Below are positions 51,989 to 60,775 of a stretch of DNA of 64,000 nucleotides, piece by piece (position 1 is the stretch's first letter; the number at the start of each line of letters is the position of its first letter). The position numbers and the translations under genes are program-made. This DNA is from Treponema vincentii (lineage in GTDB: Bacteria; Spirochaetota; Spirochaetia; Treponematales; Treponemataceae). The stretch spans positions 124,001 to 188,000 of the forward strand of contig NZ_CP048020.1 of the NCBI RefSeq assembly GCF_010365865.1, read 5' to 3'. The notes under the pieces were generated by a model. It did no database searches. It was not told the origin of the DNA and worked only from the letters and a program-made list of their open reading frames with translations.

Positions 51989-52032
51989 AAAAAAAAGCCG
52001 GTTTATGGTTGTCCATAGACCGGCTTTTTTAT
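51989..52032. terminator. Bidirectional terminator between hppA and trpS
   Basis: AAAAAAGCCGGTTTATGG and CCATAGACCGGCTTTTTT form a long stem with loop TTGT, with T runs on both strands. It serves the convergent hppA and trpS genes. Confidence 0.85.
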
Positions 52033-52054
52033 AATTTGTTGAATCTTCTTCTCG

Positions 52055-53104
52055 TTATCGGTTTTTTTTCTGTACTTCTTCCGCTTTTCGGGAAATTTTA
52101 TTCCAAACACCGGAAACACCCATTGCTTTTTTTACGATTTTAAGGGTTTGTGCGGCTTCCGCCCGCATCTTCATCGTACCGTTGTAGATAATTTCGTCGA
52201 TGAAGCCTCGCTTGGATGCATACATCGCACGCCGTTCTCTAATAGGTTCAAGGAAAGTATTGATGGCGGCGGCGAGTTTATCCTTTACTTCGACATCGCC
52301 AACCTTTCCCTTCCGGTAGCGTTCTTTTAAATCTTCAATTTCCGCTTTGTTCGGATTAAAGGCATCATGGTAGATGAACACCGGATTCCCCTCTACAGTT
52401 CCCGGAATATCGGCGCTGGTTCGGTTGGGATCGGTGTACATACTGCGTACCTTTTTTATCACTGTTTTTTCATCATCGCAGAGAAATATCGCATTGCCGA
52501 GGCTCTTCGACATCTTAGCCTGCCCGTCCGTACCAACAAGCGAGCCGCAATCGCTTACCATAACCTCCGGCAACGGAAACACATCACCGTACATATAGTT
52601 AAAGCGTTTTGCGATTTCCCGCGTCAATTCGACATGGCTTTCGTTGTCCTTGCCGACCGGCACCAGATTTGCACGGGGCAGCAATATATCGGCAGCTTGC
52701 AGCACCGGATAGCCGAGGAGCCCAAGCGGTAATTCGGAAAGATGGGCTGCCTTGGCCATATCCTTTATGGAAGGAATACGCTGCAGCCGCGGTACGGTAA
52801 CAAGGTCGGAAAAGAACAGGTTCAATTCGCATACTTCCGGTACCGCTGATTGCAGATAAATAACCGATTTTTCAGGATCGATCCCGCAAGCTAAATAATC
52901 CAGAGCCATTTGCCGCACATTATCGGCAAGTTCATCGATATATTGTTTATCAGGCTTTGTCGTCAGTGTATGTAAGTCCGCAATGATAAAAAAGCATTCA
53001 AATTCGTCTTGGAGCCGTACGCGATTTCTAATCGAACCGACATAATGTCCCAGATGAAGGTTCCCTGTAGGACGATCACCCGTTAAAATTCGTTTTCTTT
53101 CCAT
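52055..53104 (-). CDS. trpS: Tryptophanyl-tRNA synthetase
   Basis: A 349-residue class I aminoacyl-tRNA synthetase. HIGH-type motif [13 protein letters not shown] near residues 12-24; KMSKS motif in [12 protein letters not shown] near 195-203. TrpRS blocks include [51 protein letters not shown]. The full length is normal. ATG 53104 starts [18 protein letters not shown]. The upstream RBS is not strong (GGCGATAGT region lies inside). Confidence 0.97.
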   Translation of the reverse strand: MERKRILTGDRPTGNLHLGHYVGSIRNRVRLQDEFECFFIIADLHTLTTKPDKQYIDELADNVRQMALDYLACGIDPEKSVIYLQSAVPEVCELNLFFSDLVTVPRLQRIPSIKDMAKAAHLSELPLGLLGYPVLQAADILLPRANLVPVGKDNESHVELTREIAKRFNYMYGDVFPLPEVMVSDCGSLVGTDGQAKMSKSLGNAIFLCDDEKTVIKKVRSMYTDPNRTSADIPGTVEGNPVFIYHDAFNPNKAEIEDLKERYRKGKVGDVEVKDKLAAAINTFLEPIRERRAMYASKRGFIDEIIYNGTMKMRAEAAQTLKIVKKAMGVSGVWNKISRKAEEVQKKNR

Positions 53105-53274
53105 AAAGGCGATAGTACCATGTTTATATTTAGCAGTGCAAGGGTAACCGCAAAAGAATCAACGCGTTAGTACATAATCGACTTAACCAAAATGAACAGC
53201 ATTACATTCCTCATAACGAGTTCTGATAAATTGCCATTGGAAAATATATAGTTAAATCGAAAAAGGAAAGGATT

Positions 53275-53409
53275 ATGATATATAGACGATTGGGTGGATG
53301 TGTAATATATGGAAGGAAAATAGCGCTCCGCTATCGAGATGCAGCAACCGGCAAAGTGTATACTTTGTTCAGCTGCCGCATTTCGAACAATTGTTATGGG
53401 AACCCCTAA
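53275..53409 (+). pseudogene. Possible small ORF or gene remnant
   Basis: The 332-bp gap 53105-53436 has no clear gene. ATG 53275 after AAAAGGAAAGGATT opens a 44-residue frame (MIYRRLGGCVIYGRKIALRYRDAATGKVY...). A neighbouring frame continues with protein-like sequence (VYFVQLPHFEQLLWEPLKANPVF) up to about 53440. Together they look like a decayed gene with a frameshift. I cannot name it, and chance is possible. Confidence 0.25.
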
Positions 53410-53436
53410 AAGCTAACCCTGTTTTTAGAGATGTCT

Positions 53437-54138
53437 TTATCTTCTTTTGCCGAATAAGCGGAGGAGGGCTAAGAAGATATTAACAAAGTCAAGATACAGC
53501 TCTAATGCGCCGATAATCGCAACCTTCTTAAAATCTTCATTATCCTGTGCATAGCGGGCAGCTTGTGTAATCTTTTGCGTGTCATAAGCGGTTAGTCCGG
53601 TAAACACACCGACAGCCACAAAAGAAATCAGCCAACTGAGCGAAGAAGAATTCATAAACCAGTTAACGATTGATGCAATGATCAGTCCGGTTAGAGCCAT
53701 CATCAAATACTTACCAGCTGAGTTTAGATTGCTCTTTGTCGTTGCCCCGTAAATACTCATTGCACCGAACATCAGCGCTGTTATGACAAAAATACTTACA
53801 ACAGAAGTGCTCGTGTAGACAAAGAGTACCACCGAAAGCGTCAATCCGTTAACAATCGAGTAGATAACAAAAGAAGCGGCCGCAGCCGGAAAGCTCATCC
53901 TTCTGATACCTGCTGACAGGATAATGACCAGTGCAAATTCTGCGATAATCAACCCTAAGAAGGTAAAACGGTTCCCAAAAATAAAATAGAGGAGTGTTTC
54001 GCTGTTGAATACCGCAAAGGCTGCAATTCCGCTGATTGCTAAAGCTGCAACCATCCATCCATATACGGCGGTGATAAACCGCTGAGAGATTTTTTCATTT
54101 GCTTGCTGCAATGAAATGTTGTCAGGTGATGTGTTCAT
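53437..54138 (-). CDS. Bax inhibitor-1/YccA-family membrane protein
   Basis: A 233-residue protein with seven transmembrane helices. Family marks are FITAVYGWMVAALAISGIAAF at the start, SIVNGLTLSVVLFVYTSTSVV, FGAMSIYGATTKSNLNSAGKYLMMALTGLIIASIVNWF, GVFTGLTAYDTQKI and the end LELYLDFVNIFLALLRLFGKR. Bacterial members (YbhL, YetJ, YccA) are pH-sensitive Ca2+ leak channels or regulators of membrane proteolysis. ATG 54138 (MNTSPDNISLQQANEKISQRF) is favoured; ATG 54177 would add 13 residues with no better RBS. Confidence 0.93.
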   Translation of the reverse strand: MNTSPDNISLQQANEKISQRFITAVYGWMVAALAISGIAAFAVFNSETLLYFIFGNRFTFLGLIIAEFALVIILSAGIRRMSFPAAAASFVIYSIVNGLTLSVVLFVYTSTSVVSIFVITALMFGAMSIYGATTKSNLNSAGKYLMMALTGLIIASIVNWFMNSSSLSWLISFVAVGVFTGLTAYDTQKITQAARYAQDNEDFKKVAIIGALELYLDFVNIFLALLRLFGKRR

Positions 54139-54184
54139 GTTCTTAATATACAAATGAATATCTAATATGTCAATCAATCGGGTG

Positions 54185-54213
54185 TTGACAGGAGGCGGGT
54201 AAATCCGTATATT
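54185..54213 (+). promoter_or_regulatory. Promoter of ssrA
   Basis: TTGACA (54185-54190), 17-bp spacer, TATATT (54208-54213), about 16 bp before the mature tmRNA 5' end. Near-consensus sigma-70 promoter. Confidence 0.8.
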
Positions 54214-54229
54214 CGATGCGATTAAGCCT

Positions 54230-54575
54230 GGGGATGTTCCGGTTTCGACTAGGAAGTAGAGGCTTGAGTTGCAGGTGGAGAGCCGTACTCCTAAAAAGCG
54301 GCAAACTTTATAACTGCCAACAATGACAGTTCCGACTACGCATTAGCTGCGTAATCGCGGAACCTACCGAGTGTTGCTTCCGAGCGAGGTAGAGTTCCGA
54401 CGCTATTCGGAGCTTGCTTTTTACCGGATGCGGACGGTAAAAAGGACACTTCCCGCAATACGGATTCGACGCTTTCGGCGCTGACACCGGATCCCGACAA
54501 TCACCTCGCGCCGATAAACCTGTAGACGCTCCTGTGTCTCTTTTTAGGACGGGGGTTCAATTCCCCCCATCTCCA
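54230..54575 (+). ncRNA. ssrA: Transfer-messenger RNA (tmRNA)
   Basis: The 5' end GGGGATG-TTCCGGTTTCGACT pairs with the 3' CATCTCC to form the tRNA-Ala-like acceptor; the T arm GGGGGTTCAATTCCCCC precedes it. The resume codon and tag lie at 54316-54354: GCC AAC AAT GAC AGT TCC GAC TAC GCA TTA GCT GCG TAA, encoding ANNDSSDYALAA, a treponeme-like tag ending in ALAA. CCA is not encoded. tmRNA rescues stalled ribosomes and marks the product for proteolysis. A near-consensus promoter precedes it. Confidence 0.96.
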
Positions 54576-54581
54576 ACGTTT

Positions 54582-55625
54582 CTATTGATACATAATTAAA
54601 TACGGGCGCGGGTTGAGTAAAAATACTTCTTCCGGCTTCATAATCGGAACGTCATAACCGGCGCCTGCAACCATCGGTTTTAAAAAGAGCTTAAACGACT
54701 TTAACGGAATATTTTTTGCGACTGCGTTATATGCATACGTTTCTTTTTTTAACTTCGGTGAGCCGAAACCGTCGGAACAATGGATGAGCTGCACCCGCTC
54801 GTAATTGCTTTTTACCAAGTGCCGCTGTTGAATCATTTTTGCATTAAACTGGTGAATAACCAACATACGCCTACCGCCGATACCGTGTTCAATCATATAA
54901 TTCTGGATAATTTGCTGCGCTTCGTTGATCTCCTCCGCTGTAACGGAACCGATTTCCTTCATCGGTTTCGTGGTGCGCCATTCGGGGTCAAGCGCGAGAT
55001 GGACATTCGGATATTTTAAGAACGGGAGTAATTTTTTCGTTGCCTCGGCTACAGAGTACTTGCCGATTTGATGGTCGAGGAACACATACCACCCCCGCGC
55101 TGCCGCAAAGGCAATGTACTGCTCTACAATATCGGTAGAGAGTATGCCGATTTCACCGGCAGGCCAGCAGGTGCCGTAAATGATATAAAATGCGGGGATA
55201 ATTTTTCGATTGCCGTTTGCAACATCGTAGAGTTTAACGAATTCGTTCATAATCGGCTCAATCTCTGTAAGCGAATATTGACCGAGTATACCCATTGTGC
55301 GGGCATTCGGTTTTCCGTATAGCGCAAAAATATCGCTATTGAGCAATACCGATTGCAAGCCCTGTTCCGCTCGCTCTTTGTTTTTTAAAATATCCTGATA
55401 CTCAATAGGACCAGCCAGACCGCCCGTTTCCATAACGCTAATTTCCGGTTTATTGAGAAAAAGAGCACGGGGAAAGACCGGTTTCCATTCAATCTGTCCC
55501 TGCGGAACGGCTGCATTCCTTTCAGGATTGACGGAATCATAGGCAAATGCGCCGGTGGTATAAAACACGGCGGTACAAAGAAGTAGGACGATTTTTTTCG
55601 GCAAAGATACTACCATAGCTTTCAT
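54582..55625 (-). CDS. Exported protein of unknown function with a TIM-barrel-like look
   Basis: A 347-residue protein with a signal peptide (MKAMVVSLPKKIVLLLCTAVFYTTGAFA). The mature part has alternating beta/alpha motifs: PAFYIIYGTCWPAGEIG, WYVFLDHQIGKYSVAEATKKLLPFLKYPNVHLALDPEWRT, IGSVTAEEINEAQQIIQNYMIEHGIGGRRMLVIHQFNAKMI, VQLIHCSDGFG. The LDPEWR and VIHQF blocks occur in exported proteins of actinobacteria and treponemes with no assigned activity; a hydrolase-like barrel is plausible. ATG 55625 is chosen because the longer frame to 55823 runs through hairpin repeats. ssrA ends 7 bp from its stop. Confidence 0.8.
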   Translation of the reverse strand: MKAMVVSLPKKIVLLLCTAVFYTTGAFAYDSVNPERNAAVPQGQIEWKPVFPRALFLNKPEISVMETGGLAGPIEYQDILKNKERAEQGLQSVLLNSDIFALYGKPNARTMGILGQYSLTEIEPIMNEFVKLYDVANGNRKIIPAFYIIYGTCWPAGEIGILSTDIVEQYIAFAAARGWYVFLDHQIGKYSVAEATKKLLPFLKYPNVHLALDPEWRTTKPMKEIGSVTAEEINEAQQIIQNYMIEHGIGGRRMLVIHQFNAKMIQQRHLVKSNYERVQLIHCSDGFGSPKLKKETYAYNAVAKNIPLKSFKLFLKPMVAGAGYDVPIMKPEEVFLLNPRPYLIMYQ

Positions 55626-55687
55626 AGTATCGGCAATAACTGAAAAAGCTATAGGTATGAAACACCCGCAGATTCTGCATGGAATCC

Positions 55688-56053
55688 CCGCCGTCCTTGG
55701 CAGTTCTGACACGTTGAGGATATTCAGAAGCGGCACGGATGCCATTGTTCGGGAATGTACATCCTTGCACATTCCCGAATAGCGCTTTTGCAAATAGACG
55801 GTATAGATACGAGGCGCGAGCACAAATTAACCGCAGGCACGGTAAAAAATATACATCCTTGTATATTTTTTACCGTGCCTGCGTGTTTGCAGGGCAAACA
55901 CGCTACTGACTAAAACCACCACCATCCGTGGTGGAGATGACACGTTGAGGATTTTTCAGTAGCGGCACGGATGCCGCTGGTTCTATCAGAAGCGATGTTT
56001 CAGCGATGCTGAAACTCGCTGTCAAAAGTGTACAAGGATGTACACTTTTGACA
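55688..56053. repeat. Second cluster of GGA-loop and small-loop hairpins; no gene
   Basis: This fills most of the 644-bp gap 55626-56269. Minus-strand GGA loops: 55688-55703 [AAGGAC], 55748-55779 [AAGGAT], 55832-55883 [AAGGAT, a perfect 23-bp stem whose inner 14 bp are GGTAAAAAATATAC] and 55919-55934 [ACGGAT]. Plus-strand GGA loops: 55731-55743 [ACGGAT], 55961-55978 AGCGGC-[ACGGAT]-GCCGCT, and 56020-56053 [AAGGAT] with a perfect 14-bp stem TGTCAAAAGTGTAC. Small-loop hairpins: CGTGTTTGC-AGG-GCAAACACG (55882-55902) and AGCGATGTTTCAGC with GCTGAAACTCGCT (55991-56020). The cluster lies just upstream of the exported protein's start. Confidence 0.8.
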
Positions 56054-56090
56054 AGGCAACGAAGTAGATATGCCGTATATTTTCAAAAGA

Positions 56091-56130
56091 AAAGGACGGT
56101 CTGATCAACAGCATCAAACCGTCCTTATTT
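56091..56130 (-). terminator. Terminator of the PBP/MptE-like gene cluster
   Basis: AAAGGACGGT and ACCGTCCTT form a GC-rich stem; on the minus strand it is followed by TTTTCTTTT. It lies about 140 bp after the stop of the gene ending at 56270. The other strand has TTATTT, so weaker function is possible in that direction. Confidence 0.75.
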
Positions 56131-56269
56131 CGGGTGTATAAGAAACGGCGTCTGGATGTTGATACCGCCGTTTAATGTCCCCTTCTTTTTTCATTATCGG
56201 CGGTGGCTTTAAAATATTGAGAAATATTTTTATTTTTATGGAAATATGCGAAAGGATATCGGTGCATTT

Positions 56270-58306
56270 TTAAAAAATATCTACTTGTCGGCTTTTAAAT
56301 ATATCATGTGCTTGTAACGCCATCAGACGAATCCTTTTGTAGATATTTTCCGCAGCGGCAATGGGCTGCAAATCGCTGTCTTTGCCGGTTTCGTCATTAA
56401 AAAAGAGCACGGCAACCAAATCTTTCGCAAAACCGTTCTTTATGTTCTCGTCTATTTTGTTGAGTTGTGCAATTAAGGCAGCCTGTTCACGGGTACCGCT
56501 TCCGTTGCCGGAATTTCCGCTTTCACGTTTGCCTGCTTTGTTGTATTCCGCTAATCGGCGGCACAACGCCTCGGCTTTTTCCGCTTGGGCTGCGAGACCG
56601 GCGGCACTCTCGGTCATTGCCTTGACCGAAGCGGCTAGCTGCCGCTTCCGCGCACCGCAGCCGTCTAGGAATGCTTGGGAATACACGCTTTTTACAAGAG
56701 TTTCCAACCGTTCATCGATGGCGACGCGCGGGAGGCCGCCGGTCATGCCTGCAAAATCTTCCGCAGTACAGGCGGGCATTCCGGGAATAAACACTCCGTG
56801 CGGCATAAGATTGAAGGTTTTAACCTCCGGATATTTGGCAAGCGTGCTTTCAAACCACCACGCATAGAGCAGCATCCGGCGGTCGGTCAGTACTGTACCT
56901 CCGGCATAATCCTGATGCAGCGAAGGAAATGCCGAATATAAGCTGTTAAAGTTCGCCTGCTCTGCGGAAGCAACACGGGTAGAGCGGGTATGGACGGCTT
57001 CTTCAAAGGTGCTGCCTGCAAAGTGCGTTTGCTTACCGGGATAGGCCAAATCCAACCCCGCCATGATAACGGGCTTGGCGCCGATATACCGCGCAAAATC
57101 CCACGCAGTCGTTGCAACCGAACCTCCGGCAGCGAGTACACAGTCCCCATCGCCGTTTTGCTTTTCACCTTTGCTTTCAAGATAACGGGCAAAGGGTACC
57201 GAAGATTCGGAGAGGAATACTGCGCGGTAACGCTGCCGGAGTACCGCCGGAAAAACCGCCGCCTCGCTGATTAAAATAGACTTGCTTGTGTCCAATCCGG
57301 CGGTATGCAGGTAGTTCCAATACTGCGGGTCAAAGCTGAGGATAAAATCCGGTGTAATGCCTGCCCGCAGACATGCCCGCAGCGCCGTATCCACCGCAAT
57401 AATCAGAAAATCTTTGCCGCTTTTTTTTATCTCCTCAAGATGAGCGGTTAAGCTCGGCTCGCCGGCAAGGACGACGGCTACCGCATCGGGAAAAGCATTT
57501 TTAAAACAGCCGATCTTTGCCGTCGTGCAAAGCATATCGAGGTTCTTTACCGTATTTTTTAACCACAGTGTACCGAAGCGTTCCAGCGTTTTGGCATTGA
57601 TGCTGTTTTTCATTTTATTCCGCTCGAGTAGCGTAAAAAAAGTTCCGTACCACGGCTTATACGCTTCGGTAGAAACGGGCGCTTTAAACAGTATTTTGCT
57701 GTTCCACCCCGTCGAAGCGAGAAACGAGGCTGACTCCTCCGGTTGTGTTCCGATCAGAAGGCTTAAATGCCGGTGCCGGAAAAGGGAATCGAGGCGACGG
57801 GCAGCCAAACAGCACAGAAAAATGTTCATATCCGCTTCGATGATCACCGCTTCGGCGGCAGGAAACCGTTCGATATACTGCGACGCAAGATAGCCTAAGC
57901 CAAGCCCCGTAAAGATACAGCGGCTCTGCGCCTCTGCGGTTTGAAAAAATTCGGAATCGAGGATACGGCGGGCTTCTTCTTGAGGGTTATATTTGGAATG
58001 CACAAAGCTGCCGTTTACCGCCAGCGTCGGCGTATGTTCCATACCCTTTGCTTTTGCTTGTACTAATCGGTATGCGGGCGGTACGGCTTGTAAACACTGA
58101 AGAGCCGTTTCCGGTCGATCGAGCCCGAGTCTTGCCGCCTGTTCGGGAAAGCGGGCGGTAAAGTCATTACAATTTTGGAGGAACACCTCGGTATCGATAG
58201 TAAAGGGTACGCAGACAGAAGTAGCTCCGGCACCGATGGACGCACCATTGCTACCGGTAGAAGCCGCACCGATAAAAGCTGCGCCGTTATTCGAGGGTGA
58301 GTTCAA
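56270..58306 (-). CDS. DUF115/MptE-like protein (motility accessory factor family)
   Basis: A 678-residue protein of the DUF115 or 6-hydroxymethylpterin diphosphokinase MptE-like family, to which flagellin-glycosylation Maf proteins belong. Core blocks: AVVLAGEPSLTAHLEEIKKSGKDFLIIAVDTALRACLRAGITPDFILSFDPQYWNYLH and GGSVATTAWDFARYIGAKPVIMAGLDLAYPGKQTHFAGS. In the N-terminal part, SRCIFTGLGLGYLASQYIE is a Rossmann-like nucleotide-binding region. It probably transfers a sugar (possibly pseudaminic/nonulosonic type) to flagellin. Start is TTG 58306 with AAAGGAATGATCA upstream, overlapping the ftsI end by 20 bp; the first ~25 residues are Gly/Ser/Ala-rich. Ends before the 56091-56130 terminator. 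Confidence 0.85.
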   Translation of the reverse strand: MNSPSNNGAAFIGAASTGSNGASIGAGATSVCVPFTIDTEVFLQNCNDFTARFPEQAARLGLDRPETALQCLQAVPPAYRLVQAKAKGMEHTPTLAVNGSFVHSKYNPQEEARRILDSEFFQTAEAQSRCIFTGLGLGYLASQYIERFPAAEAVIIEADMNIFLCCLAARRLDSLFRHRHLSLLIGTQPEESASFLASTGWNSKILFKAPVSTEAYKPWYGTFFTLLERNKMKNSINAKTLERFGTLWLKNTVKNLDMLCTTAKIGCFKNAFPDAVAVVLAGEPSLTAHLEEIKKSGKDFLIIAVDTALRACLRAGITPDFILSFDPQYWNYLHTAGLDTSKSILISEAAVFPAVLRQRYRAVFLSESSVPFARYLESKGEKQNGDGDCVLAAGGSVATTAWDFARYIGAKPVIMAGLDLAYPGKQTHFAGSTFEEAVHTRSTRVASAEQANFNSLYSAFPSLHQDYAGGTVLTDRRMLLYAWWFESTLAKYPEVKTFNLMPHGVFIPGMPACTAEDFAGMTGGLPRVAIDERLETLVKSVYSQAFLDGCGARKRQLAASVKAMTESAAGLAAQAEKAEALCRRLAEYNKAGKRESGNSGNGSGTREQAALIAQLNKIDENIKNGFAKDLVAVLFFNDETGKDSDLQPIAAAENIYKRIRLMALQAHDIFKSRQVDIF

Positions 58307-60164
58307 TGATCATTCCTTTTACAACCGGCGTTCCCGCCGCCGGACTCTGGGCAGTTACATAGCCGTCTCCGGTCAGCTTAACCGTAATATCGGTTCTGCC
58401 TAATAAATCGAGCAGCAACCGCTTGGGGGTGCCGATCAAATCAGGCATCGTGTCGCCGACGGTTACCGGTGTTTGGCGATGCGATTGAATAATGCCGGTA
58501 TGGGTTACGTTCGGAGCATTTGCCCGCCCCATTCCACGATAATCGATAATTGCATTGGCCGCTTCCGAGATAGCCGGCGCGGCAACCAACGAACCGTATG
58601 TTTCTCCGACCGGACGGATAACCGCCATATACAAGATAATCTGCGGATCATCGACGGGAAAAATACCGATACAGCTGCTGAGGTAATCGGTGGAACTGTA
58701 GCCGCGCCCATCCGCTTGCGCCATCTGTGCCGTACCGGTCTTAACGGAAATCGGTACGCCTTTAATCGAAGCACGAAAACCAGTCCCGTCATCGGCAGCG
58801 GTCTGCATATACCCGAGTACCGTTTTTGCCGTTTGTGCCGAAATAACCTGTTCGAGTGATTTCGGTTTATGCCGGTAGACAGGCTTACCTGCCGAATCCA
58901 GAATTTCGGATAATAGGCTGAGTTTTAATGTTTTGCCTTTATTGGTAAATGCCGTTGCCGCTTGTACAATTTGCAGGGAGGTAACGCCGATTTCCTGCCC
59001 TATCGCAATGGTATGTTTAGTACGGGCTGACCATGACGACACCGGCGCAAAAATGCCCGCCGCTTCTCCGGGTAGCTCAAGGCCGGTCTTTTTCCCGAAT
59101 CCGAATGCCCGCAGCTTTTCGGCAAAAGCCGCGGCATCCGTTTTGTCGGCAATCTGTGCCATCCCGTCGTTACAAGAAAATCTGATAATGTCGCGCGGTG
59201 TTACTTGGCCGTGTACCCGCAAACAGCGGATCACATTTTGGTCTTTTTTTTCACTTAGCTGCCGCGGTTTAAACGCAAATTGCGCATCGCAGGTGTAGAC
59301 ATCGGAATCCTTTGTCGTGCCGAGTTCTAAGAAAGATGCTATCGAAAAAATCTTAAAAACGGATCCCGGCTCATAAATAAAATAGGCGGGGCGGTCAAAC
59401 CGTTCTTCTTTTTTACTGGATGTAAAATGAGCTAAATCGACCGACGGTTCGTTTATATACGCAAGGATTTCGCCCGTCTTTGCATCTGCTGCCAAAAAAA
59501 TGACTGCCTCCGCCTTTGAGCTCTTCATTGTCCGTTCGGCTATCTGTTGCAGCATATACTGAATGGAAGCATCGATTGTTAAGGCAACCGTATAACCGTT
59601 TTTGTCCGCACCGGCAGTACCTTCAGGCGGGGAAAGGATATTTTGCATAGAGTATTCAATACCTGCCAATCCCTTACCGTCATCACCAAGATAGCCGATC
59701 AGCGTCGATGCAAGTGCATTCTCAGGATAGATGCGGTTTGCTACCGCTTCAAGTCTGATCCCTTTTAAATTATATTCCCGTATTGCATCTTTTAAAATAT
59801 CTTTTTCATTTTCACTCAATTTCTTTTTTAAATACAAAAAGTTTGACTTGGAAGCCTGAATTTTATCAAGCAGCTCGGATTCCGATATTTCGAGAATCGG
59901 AGAAAGAATATTGACAAGACGGTTAACATCCCCAATCAATGTTTTATTTACCGATAGATTATACAGCGTTGTGGCTGCCGCTAAGATTTTTCCGTTCCGA
60001 TCTAAAATTGAGCCCCGTTCGCGGGTCTTCTTAACGGTACGTACTTCCGGTTCCGCCCCAAGCATTGCCCGCGCATATTTTGCAGCGATTAAGCCGGTAA
60101 AGATGAGCAACAAGCCGATAAAAAAGATAATGCGTTTTTTAGAAATAAAATGATTTAGTTCCAT
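58287..60164 (-). CDS. Class B penicillin-binding protein (FtsI/PBP2-type) with a C-terminal PASTA domain
   Basis: A 625-residue peptidoglycan transpeptidase. One N-terminal membrane helix (RIIFFIGLLLIFTGLIAAKYA), then the pedestal RERGSILDRNGKILAA, then the transpeptidase domain: SxxK in EPGSVFKIFSIA, SxN in FSCNDGM, KTG in VPISVKTGTAQM. A single PASTA repeat ends the protein (PVTVGDTMPDLIGTPKRLLLDLL ... VVKGMIIELTLE). It is probably the septal FtsI. It lies between lepB (overlap of 10 bp) and the MptE-like gene (overlap of 20 bp), so the three form one operon. Confidence 0.93.
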   Translation of the reverse strand: MELNHFISKKRIIFFIGLLLIFTGLIAAKYARAMLGAEPEVRTVKKTRERGSILDRNGKILAAATTLYNLSVNKTLIGDVNRLVNILSPILEISESELLDKIQASKSNFLYLKKKLSENEKDILKDAIREYNLKGIRLEAVANRIYPENALASTLIGYLGDDGKGLAGIEYSMQNILSPPEGTAGADKNGYTVALTIDASIQYMLQQIAERTMKSSKAEAVIFLAADAKTGEILAYINEPSVDLAHFTSSKKEERFDRPAYFIYEPGSVFKIFSIASFLELGTTKDSDVYTCDAQFAFKPRQLSEKKDQNVIRCLRVHGQVTPRDIIRFSCNDGMAQIADKTDAAAFAEKLRAFGFGKKTGLELPGEAAGIFAPVSSWSARTKHTIAIGQEIGVTSLQIVQAATAFTNKGKTLKLSLLSEILDSAGKPVYRHKPKSLEQVISAQTAKTVLGYMQTAADDGTGFRASIKGVPISVKTGTAQMAQADGRGYSSTDYLSSCIGIFPVDDPQIILYMAVIRPVGETYGSLVAAPAISEAANAIIDYRGMGRANAPNVTHTGIIQSHRQTPVTVGDTMPDLIGTPKRLLLDLLGRTDITVKLTGDGYVTAQSPAAGTPVVKGMIIELTLE

Positions 60165-60682
60165 AGTAACCGACCGCAGATACTATCAACCGAGACAAAT
60201 CCGTAATCACGGGAGTCGCGGGATTGGATTGCATTATCGCCGAGTGCTAAAATAAAACCGGTAGGAACATATTGTTCGGCTTGCGGTAAAAATCCTCCCA
60301 GATTTCTAAATTGGACGCGGTTAAGCGCAACAGTTCTATTATCGTCTAATATAAGCGAACCATAACTTTCCGCCGATTTTTGCGGAGCCGAAATAAAATG
60401 CAGTTCCGTATTTTCTATTTTTACGCAGCGTTTTACCACAAACCGCCCGTCTATATGATAGAGGACGGTATCCCCTGTTTTTGGCATTCCCCAGCGGCAA
60501 AGATACCGGTTTGCAGCAGGAAGCTGAATTCCATACGCCAATTTCCATATAACAACAAACTGCCCATCGGAAAGGGTGGGTTCCATCGAATGCCCCGAAA
60601 TCCGCCTTATATCTAAAACATAGCTTTTTAAAAAGAGCAGGCCGCCTATTAGCACAAGGAAGCCCAGGAGTTTTCTTTTCAC
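60155..60682 (-). CDS. lepB: Signal peptidase I
   Basis: A 175-residue type I leader peptidase with one N-terminal helix (LLGFLVLIGGLLFLKSYVL). The catalytic Ser lies in GHSMEPTLSDGQFVV and the Lys in GRFVVKRCVKIE; box E is GDNAIQSRDSRDYGFV. It cleaves signal peptides of exported proteins at the periplasmic face. It is at the short end of the family but has all boxes. ATG 60682 starts MKRKLLGF after GCCGGTGAA. It heads the lepB-ftsI-MptE-like operon. Confidence 0.93.
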   Translation of the reverse strand: MKRKLLGFLVLIGGLLFLKSYVLDIRRISGHSMEPTLSDGQFVVIWKLAYGIQLPAANRYLCRWGMPKTGDTVLYHIDGRFVVKRCVKIENTELHFISAPQKSAESYGSLILDDNRTVALNRVQFRNLGGFLPQAEQYVPTGFILALGDNAIQSRDSRDYGFVSVDSICGRLLWN

Positions 60683-60775
60683 CGGCTAAAGATAGCAAAA
60701 AAACAAGATTTTTTCCAGCGTGAAGCAACCGCGATGCTCTATTCTTCTTTTAGGTGAGAACAAACTATTTTTATT

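Noticed and set aside
53298-53483. 61-aa plus-strand ORF
   Set aside because: No RBS and it overlaps the 3' end of the Bax-inhibitor-like gene; the protein-like stretch is noted only as a possible remnant at 53275-53409.
55626-55823. N-terminal extension of the exported protein gene
   Set aside because: It reads through the hairpin cluster, and the signal peptide starts at 55625.
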